Shown here: positions 16,223-23,600 of the stretch, in pieces | How the letters are laid out: every line of letters begins with the position of its first letter | How positions within the stretch are numbered: the stretch's first letter is position 1 | Source of the DNA: H111-94 sp034436045 | GTDB taxonomy: Bacteria > Chloroflexota > Ktedonobacteria > Ktedonobacterales > Ktedonobacteraceae | DNA length: 23,643 nucleotides | Assembly (NCBI GenBank): GCA_034436045.1 | Contig: DAOTVZ010000313.1 | Coordinates: 1-23,643, forward strand | Direction: 5' to 3' | Translations under genes and position numbers: made by a program | Notes under the pieces: model-generated | What the model was told of the DNA's origin: nothing | What the model saw: only the letters and a program-made list of their open reading frames with translations | Databases searched by the model: none

Positions 16223-17083
16223 ATGGTAACACCCTCTGTACCATCCACATTACCGCCGCTGCCCGCGCCCAAAAAGCGTCGGCGCGGTGTGCCCATTGCT
16301 ATACGCGCACTGATCAATGCGAAAACGCTCCTGGGCGCAGGTGTTTTCTACGCCCTGTTTGTCGCGTTAGTCGTCGGATTGCTTTACCCGACGATGACAA
16401 AACTGAACCTGGACGCCTACCTGACCTCAACGGGCGTGGCGAGCCTGGTGGGAGCAAAGCTGACGCACGCTTCCAGTTTTGCCGCGATTATTGGCCTGGA
16501 ACTGTATGGCGCGTTCTATGGCCTGATCTTCGGCAGCATCATCGGCTACATCGCGGGAGCCGCACTGCCTGCCACTATTGAGAACGGCACGCTCGACCTG
16601 GCGCTAGCGCGTCCGATCAGTCGCACACGCTACTATAGTGAGCTATGGTTAAGCGCGCTCTTTGCCAGTGTTCTGACAAGTCTGGCGACGATGTTCGCGG
16701 TCTGGCTTAGCACGCTTGTTGTAAAGAATGCCCAGATCGATTGGACGTGGCTGACGATCACACAGTTGATCGAGTTTGCCTTCTTTGTGTTTGCAGTTGG
16801 CGTGGGCCTGCTTTTTGGCTCATGTATGAACAGTAGTCGAGGCGCGGGCGGCGCTGCCGTAGGCATCATTTTTCTGGGCTATGTGATGAACGCGCTTGGC
16901 TCATTGACAAATAAGCTAAACTGGCTGCTCAAAATCGAGCCGTATTACTACACGCCGGGAGTGCAGGCGCTGGTACAGCATAATTTCACATACTGGCATC
17001 CCTGGGTGCTGATAGGTGTGGGCCTGCTTTGCGCATTGTGTGGGATGATAATCTTCAATCGCAGAGATTTACCGATGGCGTAG
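16223..17083 (+). CDS. ABC-2 type transporter permease
   Basis: A 286-residue membrane protein with six predicted helices. It begins with a basic cytoplasmic N-terminus (PAPKKRRRGV) before the first helix near residue 40. The TM segments around 85-110 are followed by a cytoplasmic stretch TIENGTLDLALARPISRTRYY, which is the GTLDLLLARPVSR motif common to ABC-2 permeases and couples to the ATPase. It is the partner of the upstream ATPase. A short stem GTGTA-AAA-TACAC lies 14 nt after the stop but has no T-run. Substrate unknown. Confidence 0.9.
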   Translation: MVTPSVPSTLPPLPAPKKRRRGVPIAIRALINAKTLLGAGVFYALFVALVVGLLYPTMTKLNLDAYLTSTGVASLVGAKLTHASSFAAIIGLELYGAFYGLIFGSIIGYIAGAALPATIENGTLDLALARPISRTRYYSELWLSALFASVLTSLATMFAVWLSTLVVKNAQIDWTWLTITQLIEFAFFVFAVGVGLLFGSCMNSSRGAGGAAVGIIFLGYVMNALGSLTNKLNWLLKIEPYYYTPGVQALVQHNFTYWHPWVLIGVGLLCALCGMIIFNRRDLPMA

Positions 17084-17128
17084 AGCAAGCAGCTATTGTG
17101 TAAAATACACGAAAAATGTGCAGATATA

Positions 17129-17157
17129 TTGACTTTTGGTAGTGTGAGCGGTAATGT
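17129..17157 (+). promoter_or_regulatory. Candidate promoter of the GG-leader peptide gene
   Basis: TTGACT (17129-17134) and TAATGT (17152-17157) are spaced by 17 nt in the 245-bp interval after the permease, which otherwise shows no gene. It would let the small peptide be expressed independently of the ABC operon, with a leader of about 165 nt. Confidence 0.35.
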
Positions 17158-17328
17158 AGATGTGTCAGAAGGCCAATGCCAGGGTCTTCTTGATCTCCTG
17201 TGTAGTGTGCGGATGTGTTGAAGTGGTGGATGATTACGAACAATGGCGTTCATGTAGGTTGTGTCAATCGTAGACCAGTCGTACCTATCCAGAACAATTC
17301 AATGAATCCAACCACAGAGAAGGAAGCT

Positions 17329-17643
17329 ATGATGAACCAGAATTTCACAGAAACAACCCTCAACACACAGGCACAATTGCTGTCAGCCGATGCAACCGGC
17401 CTGGTACCGGAACTGACTGACGAGGAACTGGCGCAGGTATACGGTGGTGATGGGCATATGCATGGACACAGGGGAACCATCACGTTAGAAAGAGGAAGCA
17501 GCAGGGGCGGAAGGAGCGGTCTCTCATTGCGGCTCCATGTGTATGACAAGCATTACTGGAACAAATGGCAGCGTTCTGCCTATAAGTTCCACCTCGGTCA
17601 TGGTAGTCATAGCGGATATGATGAAGATGAGGATGAGGATTAA
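17329..17643 (+). CDS. Putative double-glycine-leader peptide precursor (RiPP/bacteriocin-like)
   Basis: A 104-residue small protein. The N-terminal 40 residues look like a secretion/modification leader: polar and acidic, ending LTDEELAQVYGG (29-40), the (E/D)L-x-x-(V/I)-x-GG pattern of double-glycine leaders recognised by C39 peptidase transporters and class II modifying enzymes. The remaining 64 residues contain no Cys, eight His, runs of Gly/Ser/Arg, aromatic DKHYWNKW, and a C-terminal acidic tail (DEDEDED). The frame is open to 17215, but GAGAAGGAAG just before the tandem ATGs at 17329/17332 fixes the start. It lies 245 bp after an ABC exporter in the same direction. No modifying enzyme or C39 protease gene is nearby. 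I do not recognise a family for the core; both the bacteriocin role and the link to the exporter are inference. Confidence 0.65.
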   Translation: MMNQNFTETTLNTQAQLLSADATGLVPELTDEELAQVYGGDGHMHGHRGTITLERGSSRGGRSGLSLRLHVYDKHYWNKWQRSAYKFHLGHGSHSGYDEDEDED

Positions 17644-17666
17644 CAGGCATTTCTCAACGTAGCACA

Positions 17667-17746
17667 CAGAGCAAGCACGAGACCTCGCCCCGGCCCTACT
17701 ATGATGCATTGCGGTAGGGTCGGGGCGAGGTCTTGCGCTTACTCTG
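17667..17746. terminator. 33-bp imperfect inverted repeat between convergent genes
   Basis: Arms at 17667-17699 and 17714-17746 pair over 33 bp with four transition differences and a 14-nt loop. The innermost 18 bp read GACCTCGCCCCGGCCCTAC against GTAGGGTCGGGGCGAGGTC. It lies 24 nt after the peptide stop and 58 nt from the stop of the opposing helicase gene, so it can act as a bidirectional terminator. The GTAGGG...GGGGCGAG core resembles sequence at 8581-8591 and the ends of the repeat at 10235-10311, suggesting a dispersed repeat family. Confidence 0.75.
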
Positions 17747-17803
17747 CTGTAAAAATACGATGCTCACCTGTCCTGAGTGTCAACATCATTGGCCCTCATT
17801 TAT

Positions 17804-20800
17804 CTATGACCACACGTACTCGAAACAGACCAGGCGCAGGTGTTCACGTTGAATGGGACGTCGCACCTCAGTCTCAGGCGCGGCGGTCTGCGTGCCCAGT
17901 TCTTTGAGGGCATCGAGCAGGACGGAGAGTTGCCTCGTGGCCTGGAAGTTTTCGTAAGCCTTGCGTAATGCCTTGATGTATACACCCGGCTGCGGCTCAA
18001 CCACGCGCTGGATGGTGGCAATGAGTTCCTTGCGGTTGACCTGTGGACTGTTGAGGTAGGCGCGCAACGCGGTGGCGATGGTCTGCTGAATCGGGTCAAG
18101 TATCTTAGGGGCCTCTTCTACCGCGACCTGCTCGACCGAGGATTGCAGGATTGATGCGATGACCTGCTCTTGCAGCGCGAAGATATCTACCTCGCCCTCC
18201 GGCGGCACCACGCGCGGCGTGTCGGGCTGACACTGGATCAAGCTGGTGATGCGATAGCGATTCTCCTCAATGGTGCCGCCGAACAGGTGTTGCGAGAGAT
18301 CGATATAGCGCCAGAAATGCTGTTTTTGCGTCTGGACTTTCCCTTTGTTGTTCGTTCCTTTGCTTTCAATCGGCACCTCGGCAACAAAATAGAAGAAGAC
18401 GCCCTTCGCGCCCTGGCGCAGCAGGCCGCTATGAATGCCATCGGGCAGCGCTTCCAGCATGGCGCGCATGTTGTCGTCGAGCAGCCCTTTCAGGCTTTGC
18501 AGCAGAAACTCGCTGCTGACCAGTTCCGCAAACTGTTCTTGCTCCTCGATAACCTCGTTGTCCTCCTCCTCGATACGCCGCAGCGTGTTGAAGTTTTGCG
18601 GGTGTACTACTTCGCCCAGCACGCTGGCGTCCAGCAGGCCGTTGTGATCGATAATGGCAATTTTCTGCGACAGGCTCTCAACTAAACCGAGCAGCTTTTC
18701 CAGGCCATCATCGGGAAACATGTTGAGGATGTGTAGCGTCTCAAAGCTGGTGCCGATGCGATCAATGCGCCCGGCGCGCTGCACCATGCGCGTGGGATTC
18801 CAGTGCAGGTCGTAGTTAATGAGGATGCCGCAGTCCTGCAAGTTCTGGCCCTCGGACAGCACGTCGGTGGAGATCAGCACGTCGATCTCTTTCTCGCTGC
18901 CGATCAGCGCCTCTCTGTGATTGGCACGCGGGGCGAAGTGGGCGACCAGACTGGCGCGTTCGCGCGCGTCGGCCCCGCTATCCATGCGCCGGATGTGCGG
19001 ATTGCCCGCCTGCACGCGCCACTGCACGGTCTCCGGCTCATCACTGCAAAGCTGGCGATAGAGGTAGCGCGCGGTATCTTTATAATAAGTGAAGAGCAGC
19101 ACCTTCTGGCCCTTGAGATCGCCCGCCAGCAGTTCTTTGAGGCGTGCCAGCTTGGCATCGTTGAGCGGTGTGATGGCGCTAATAGCGCGCCAGACCTCGC
19201 GCAGCGCATCCACGTCTCTGCGTACATCTCGATGCAGACGTTTGAGATCGTACAATGTGGCATCCAGCGTGGGCAACGTATCGATAAACCGGCGCGCCTC
19301 CACATGCGCATCCAGGGCATCGGAGCGCGAGCCGGGCATGGTGGCATCGTCCTCCTCGTCCTCGGCGGAGAGGAAGCGCATCGCCTTCTGGAAGCTGCTG
19401 CTGTCCAGCACCTTGCCCTCTAAGATGTAGCTCTCGAAGGTCTCCAGAAATTCCAGGGCGCGGCGCACGCTGATACGAAAGGCGTCCACGCTGCTCTCGA
19501 AGCGTTTGAGGTAGCGGCTCTTGAAGATGCCCACCAGCGCCTCCTCGCGGCCCTCCTCAAAGCGGTCACGGCGCACGCCCTGCTTTTTATACGTCTCTAG
19601 CTGATAGGGAGCCAGCGTCAGGCCCTCGATGGCGGCCACGATGCGGTCATAAATGCCACGATACGTCGCTTCCAGGTCATAGCGCACCGTGCGCAGGCGG
19701 CGCTCCGGCCAGTGAATGGGTTGCCCTTTGATGGTGGCATTGGGATAGGCTTGCTTGATGAAGGGGCGCGTGCGCCGAATGACGATCTCTTCCAGCAGAT
19801 TGAAGAGGGCGATGCTGCTCTCCTCTGCGCGCGTGGCGTGGCGCGCGGCCTGAAAGTAGCGTTGCAAGTCGCCGATGCCCGCCGCCGCGAAGAAGCTGCG
19901 GTCGCCGCCCGTAATCAAGCTCATCTGGTTATAAAGGTCAAAAACGGTGTTGTTGATAGGGGTGGCCGTGAGCAGGATGATCTTTTTGCGCTCGCCGCTC
20001 AGCCTGCCACGACGCTGGTTGCCCGCTAGCAGGCGTTCCAGGTTCTCGTAGCGCTGCGCGTTGCGGTTGCGAAAGTTGTGGCTCTCGTCGATCAGCACGA
20101 TGTCGGCATCCAGGTAATCGCTGTAATCGCATTCCTCGCGTCCCAATAGCTCCTGCGTGATGATGTGCGCGGCGATGCTGGCACGCTTCAGTTCGTCGTT
20201 CCACATCTTTTGCAGCGTGGCGGGGCAGATGACGATGGCTTTGTAGCGTAGATGGTAGGCGTAGTCCTCTAACAGTTTTTTGCCGATCCAGGTCTTGCCC
20301 AGGCCGACGCTATCGGCAATCATCACGCCGTCGTAGCGCGCCAGTATCTTACGCGCCTTCCTGACGGCATCCTCCTGAAACTCGCTCAGGTCTACCGCCG
20401 AGCGTGTGTGCTGCTCCTGCTCGCCGTTCTCCAGTTCATCGCGGAAATATTCAAAGATGGCCTTCATGTAGACCTGATAAGGCGTGTACTCTTTGCGCCC
20501 GAACTTGGAGCCATCGAGCAGGTCGATCAATTCGTCTTTGAAGTCGCGTGCCGCCTGCCATTGCTGCTCGTACCACTCCGCAAGCTGGTTGATGGCCAGC
20601 ATGCCGGGCAGGTTGGCGGCGGTGACGCGCTGCTGCTCGTTGAGCGTTGCCAGCGTGGCGCTCTGCTCCATTTCGAGCAGACCGCGCACCTGCGGCAGAT
20701 CGATCTCCTGCGCCGTCAGGTTGGCGCGATGGCTCAAATTCAGTTCTTTATTGGAGAGCAGGCCCGCGTGTGTGAAGTTCGAGGAGCCGACGATAGCGGC

Positions 20801-21220
20801 GACCGGCTCAAAGCGAGCGAAACCTCCGCCATTATAGAAAAGATAACACTTGGCGTGCAGGAAGCCCTTCTGATACAGCCGCACCTGTACATGTTCCTGG
20901 CGCAGAAAAGCGATCAGGTCTTCCACCAGGCGCAGTGTCTTCTCGTTAAAACTGCTATTCGCCAGTTCACGGATCAGCCCCTTGACGGCCTTTGCGCCCT
21001 GTTCGTGCAGGCCCAGGTCGAGGCCCGTCTCCGGTTCGTCACCCAGCAGCAGACGCAGGTTGCCCAATCCTTGCAGTCCTGTGCGCAGCAGTTGCCATCC
21101 GCCAACATTAAAATACGCCGTAGCAATATCCAGCGAGCGCCCGCGATGCTCTGCTAGCAACCCGTTCAACACCTCAGCCATCGTGTACTGCTGATTATCG
21201 ATGACGAAAGGGATGATCAT
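17804..21220 (-). CDS. PLD-domain SNF2-family helicase (putative defence effector)
   Basis: A 1138-residue superfamily 2 helicase with an N-terminal phospholipase D-like domain. The PLD part (about 1-165) has H122-x-K124 and GSSN (145-148), but the Asp expected after HxK (HKD motif) is Tyr, so catalysis is doubtful. The helicase core begins near 280: ADSVGLGKTW (motif I, 302-311), DESH (motif II, 378-381), LTATPINN (motif III, 417-424). The second RecA lobe carries STDVLSEGQNLQDC and QRAGRIDRIGT (motifs V-VI). Between the lobes is a long helical insert. The last about 250 residues have no recognised domain. The ATG at 21220 has AGAGGA upstream. It is the last gene of the minus-strand cluster, 91 nt after the HTH gene, and is clearly GC-richer than the two genes at the head of that cluster. 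PLD and SNF2 proteins recur in defence loci (e.g. DISARM DrmC and DrmD). Confidence 0.88.
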   Translation of the reverse strand: MIIPFVIDNQQYTMAEVLNGLLAEHRGRSLDIATAYFNVGGWQLLRTGLQGLGNLRLLLGDEPETGLDLGLHEQGAKAVKGLIRELANSSFNEKTLRLVEDLIAFLRQEHVQVRLYQKGFLHAKCYLFYNGGGFARFEPVAAIVGSSNFTHAGLLSNKELNLSHRANLTAQEIDLPQVRGLLEMEQSATLATLNEQQRVTAANLPGMLAINQLAEWYEQQWQAARDFKDELIDLLDGSKFGRKEYTPYQVYMKAIFEYFRDELENGEQEQHTRSAVDLSEFQEDAVRKARKILARYDGVMIADSVGLGKTWIGKKLLEDYAYHLRYKAIVICPATLQKMWNDELKRASIAAHIITQELLGREECDYSDYLDADIVLIDESHNFRNRNAQRYENLERLLAGNQRRGRLSGERKKIILLTATPINNTVFDLYNQMSLITGGDRSFFAAAGIGDLQRYFQAARHATRAEESSIALFNLLEEIVIRRTRPFIKQAYPNATIKGQPIHWPERRLRTVRYDLEATYRGIYDRIVAAIEGLTLAPYQLETYKKQGVRRDRFEEGREEALVGIFKSRYLKRFESSVDAFRISVRRALEFLETFESYILEGKVLDSSSFQKAMRFLSAEDEEDDATMPGSRSDALDAHVEARRFIDTLPTLDATLYDLKRLHRDVRRDVDALREVWRAISAITPLNDAKLARLKELLAGDLKGQKVLLFTYYKDTARYLYRQLCSDEPETVQWRVQAGNPHIRRMDSGADARERASLVAHFAPRANHREALIGSEKEIDVLISTDVLSEGQNLQDCGILINYDLHWNPTRMVQRAGRIDRIGTSFETLHILNMFPDDGLEKLLGLVESLSQKIAIIDHNGLLDASVLGEVVHPQNFNTLRRIEEEDNEVIEEQEQFAELVSSEFLLQSLKGLLDDNMRAMLEALPDGIHSGLLRQGAKGVFFYFVAEVPIESKGTNNKGKVQTQKQHFWRYIDLSQHLFGGTIEENRYRITSLIQCQPDTPRVVPPEGEVDIFALQEQVIASILQSSVEQVAVEEAPKILDPIQQTIATALRAYLNSPQVNRKELIATIQRVVEPQPGVYIKALRKAYENFQATRQLSVLLDALKELGTQTAAPETEVRRPIQREHLRLVCFEYVWS

Positions 21221-21311
21221 AATGATATTTTTCCTCTAAGGCTATGGCAAAGAAAACTCATGTAAGGCCAGCTCATATGCATTCTCATAATCGTATATGT
21301 TTCAAATAAAT

Positions 21312-21788
21312 TTAAATTCCTCGCTCCTCGTCACTATTGTTAGAGGCATACTCGTCATCATACCATGTATGCGGCCTGAGTTGTTCACGTACATCTTCGA
21401 CCTCTTCGCGGGGGCGTGGTTTGAAGACCCGTCTGGAAGGTTTCAGAGGACGGAACTGCCCTTTACCAGTTGATTGCCGCAACAAAAAGCCTCGGAAGAG
21501 ATCGTAGCGTTTCTCGGTCAGATAGGCTAGCGGCTTCTTTCCCCCTGCTGATACCGGCGTCAGTAGCCAGGTAGCCACCGCCGCCGGTGAACCCAGGCGG
21601 TGCGCGGCTTCCTCTAGTAACGGCAAGACCATCAGCATAGCATCATGATGTCGGCGTTTGGGGGGGAAACCTTTCAACCAGCGATGATAGGTTACACGCG
21701 ATACGCCAAAGATAGCGGCTAGCGACTCCACATCAAGGCCGGAAAGCTCACGTAAGTGGCTGGCTGTCTCGGCCATTGGGATAATCAT
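21312..21788 (-). CDS. Small HTH protein with ParS/MbcA-like C-terminal region
   Basis: A 158-residue protein. Residues 12-36 form an XRE-like helix-turn-helix (LDVESLAAIFGVSRVTYHRWLKG). Residues about 60-105, with SPAAVATWLLTPVSAGGKKPLAYL, resemble the toxin-binding region of Xre/MbcA/ParS-type antitoxins (pattern W-L-x-T-P-N/V-x-A-L-G-G-x-x-P-L-x-L). The tail is basic then acidic and probably disordered. No RES-type toxin is next to it. The ATG at 21788 lies 3 nt after the stop of the DUF3226 gene, whose end supplies the AAGGGA ribosome site, so it is translationally coupled. A role as the cluster's own regulator, or as an adaptor, is inference. The family assignment is tentative outside the HTH. 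Confidence 0.72.
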   Translation of the reverse strand: MIIPMAETASHLRELSGLDVESLAAIFGVSRVTYHRWLKGFPPKRRHHDAMLMVLPLLEEAAHRLGSPAAVATWLLTPVSAGGKKPLAYLTEKRYDLFRGFLLRQSTGKGQFRPLKPSRRVFKPRPREEVEDVREQLRPHTWYDDEYASNNSDEERGI

Positions 21789-21791
21789 AGA

Positions 21792-22442
21792 CTATTTCCC
21801 TTCAAGTTCAAATAACTGTCGTAACCACTTGACAATCTGCTGAGCATGAGGAGCATTTGCATCGAGATATTTTTTCGTGATTGCCTGTCCCATTGGCTTC
21901 CCTGGTTCCTGTTGCCAGGCAAGCCAGGTATGCACATTGGCCTTCTGTACTTGTACGATGGGAAAACGGCACTCTGTTTGTACTACCTGCTGCACTATAT
22001 TCGTAGCTAGAGGCCAGAGAACATCATTAGAAGGTATCAGGAAGCTGATAAAATCCTCTAGCATGCCAGAAAGTGTATTAGTGGGCATTAACCATATTCC
22101 GACTTTAGGACGCCCCTGCTGGCTGATGATCGTTCCCTCTGCTAATGGAACAAGTGGTATTGAACTATAACCAGTTTGTATGAACCTGTTACGAAGCGAT
22201 TGCCAGCGTGCGTCAATATCAGTATCCGCATCAACAACAATGCCTAACCGCTTTAAGCCACTACGGTCAAGTTCAACATCAATATCATCTAACAGCTTTT
22301 CTATACCGTTCTTTGCCTCAATTGCAATATAGCTGGTAAGATGATAATGTCGCAATAGATGAACGAATATCTGAGCGTCATCTGGGCCTTCAACCAGTAA
22401 ATAGTTGGATGACGGCTCTTCTCTAAAAAGTTTACCATCCAC
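21792..22442 (-). CDS. DUF3226 TOPRIM-fold protein (putative nuclease partner of the ATPase)
   Basis: A 216-residue protein of the DUF3226 type. The TOPRIM signature is visible: LLVEGPDD with E18, then IVVDADTD with D71 and D73 (DxD), the acidic triad that binds Mg2+ in OLD nucleases, topoisomerases and primases. The KNGIEKLL block (44-51) and PKVGIWLMPTNTLSGMLEDF are the further hallmarks of this family. ATG 22442 lies 2 nt after the stop of the upstream ATPase gene, so the two are coupled. ATPase plus separate TOPRIM is the arrangement of PARIS (AriA/AriB) and class 4 OLD systems, where the TOPRIM subunit is the toxic nuclease. The family here differs (DUF3226 rather than DUF4435), so a similar role is inferred, not shown. 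Confidence 0.85.
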   Translation of the reverse strand: MDGKLFREEPSSNYLLVEGPDDAQIFVHLLRHYHLTSYIAIEAKNGIEKLLDDIDVELDRSGLKRLGIVVDADTDIDARWQSLRNRFIQTGYSSIPLVPLAEGTIISQQGRPKVGIWLMPTNTLSGMLEDFISFLIPSNDVLWPLATNIVQQVVQTECRFPIVQVQKANVHTWLAWQQEPGKPMGQAITKKYLDANAPHAQQIVKWLRQLFELEGK

Positions 22443-22444
22443 AG

Positions 22445-23530
22445 CTAACGCACCTCTATCTGTTCACGTGTAGCAATATTCAGTCTTCGTTTGTCGAATA
22501 ACGTCGCCTTGATCCCCTCTTCTTTGCTCTCCAAACGAATAAGCAGACCCTCTTCATTATCAACGATTTGGCTTGCATGCTGAAAACCCTCTATGCAATC
22601 CCAACTATGGGTTGTGGCAAAGACCTGGATATTCAGACGGCGGGCCGTCTGAAAAATGAGCTTCCATAAGTCGGGCTGTACCAGGTAATGTAAACCGTTT
22701 TCTATCTCGTCAATCAGCAAGAACCCGTTTTTTGCATTGACTAGCGCCAGCGCGATACCGAGCATACGTTGCATACCATCACCTAAATTGCTCAATGGTA
22801 TTGGCTCGTCAATGCCCATAACTCTGACAATAGGCTCACGTTCTGTAAAAAGAGGAACACGGACAAAGCTGATACCCTCTACGCCGGGGGCAATCAGGCG
22901 CAGAGCCTCTAATACATCTTTCTCCTGGCTCGTTAGTGCAATATTGTCCCACATTTCGCTGGCGTGCTGTAAACCGTTAGCGGTCACGAAAGCGCAAGGA
23001 ATTTCTTTAACGTTTAATCGCACTATGCCAATTGGCAACGTCGGCATAATAGGATAGCTGACGACAGCGCCTTCAGTTTGGATTACAAAGCGGGGAACAA
23101 GGGCATCAAGTGCATAAGGTTCTTCGGGTTGCAGAGGGCGTATATGCTGACCGTTTTGATCAACTTGTATAATACTCCAATCGACAGCTATAGAAAGTCG
23201 CTGAAGAATATTATGTAAGGAGCCAATCTCAATGCGAGCGTGGCCAGGCGCAATTTCTTTACGCCCATAAAATAAATATTTGAGTGCTATAAGCATATCT
23301 TCGGCCTTTTCAAAAGGCCGTTTGATTTCGCCGCGTGTGCTCAATATTTCCCATATAAACGTTGGCGATGATGCACGGCGCGCATAAAGCTGTAAGGCCA
23401 TCAGTAAATTTGATTTGCCTACATTGTTTTTGCCCACGATCAGGTTGACACGCCCCAGGCGTTCTATAGTGAGATGTTGAAAGCCGCGAAAATTGCGTAT
23501 TTCGAGTGAGTCAAGGATGAGAGATGCCAC
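22445..23530 (-). CDS. OLD/AAA15-type ATPase
   Basis: A 361-residue SMC-like ATPase of the OLD/AAA_15/AAA_21 group. N-terminal strand-loop LEIRNFRGFQHL is followed by Walker A GKNNVGKS (33-40). A middle region (about 55-230) is the arm/insert part. The ABC-like signature LSNLGDGMQR is at 246-255, Walker B FLLIDEIENGLH at 270-281 and the sensor H308 in ATTHSWD. All ATPase residues are intact. No TOPRIM follows in the same chain; the DUF3226 gene downstream supplies it. The start is GTG 23530 with AAGGGAG upstream and the family N-terminus immediately after. This is the first gene of the cluster, and it and the DUF3226 gene are noticeably AT-richer than the neighbouring helicase, compatible with separate acquisition. 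Confidence 0.9.
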   Translation of the reverse strand: MASLILDSLEIRNFRGFQHLTIERLGRVNLIVGKNNVGKSNLLMALQLYARRASSPTFIWEILSTRGEIKRPFEKAEDMLIALKYLFYGRKEIAPGHARIEIGSLHNILQRLSIAVDWSIIQVDQNGQHIRPLQPEEPYALDALVPRFVIQTEGAVVSYPIMPTLPIGIVRLNVKEIPCAFVTANGLQHASEMWDNIALTSQEKDVLEALRLIAPGVEGISFVRVPLFTEREPIVRVMGIDEPIPLSNLGDGMQRMLGIALALVNAKNGFLLIDEIENGLHYLVQPDLWKLIFQTARRLNIQVFATTHSWDCIEGFQHASQIVDNEEGLLIRLESKEEGIKATLFDKRRLNIATREQIEVR

Positions 23531-23594
23531 CCCAATCGCTCCCTTCTCAACAGATCGAGAGAACTCTGCTTTGCTTGCCGCCTTGTTTTTGCTT

Positions 23595-23600
23595 ATTGTA
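23595..23600 (-). promoter_or_regulatory. Extended -10 promoter of the ATPase-led cluster
   Basis: On the minus strand TGGTACAAT (TGn plus TACAAT) lies about 65 nt before the GTG start. The -35 region is weak, which is acceptable for an extended -10. Confidence 0.45.

Noticed and set aside
17215..17328. Upstream 38-codon extension of the GG-leader peptide
   Set aside because: The composition is unlike a leader and the purine-rich ribosome site directly precedes the tandem ATGs at 17329.
18803..19423. Long plus-strand frames antisense to the helicase (also 20408-21157)
   Set aside because: Antisense shadows in a GC-rich gene; no domain match and the helicase motifs run through them on the other strand.
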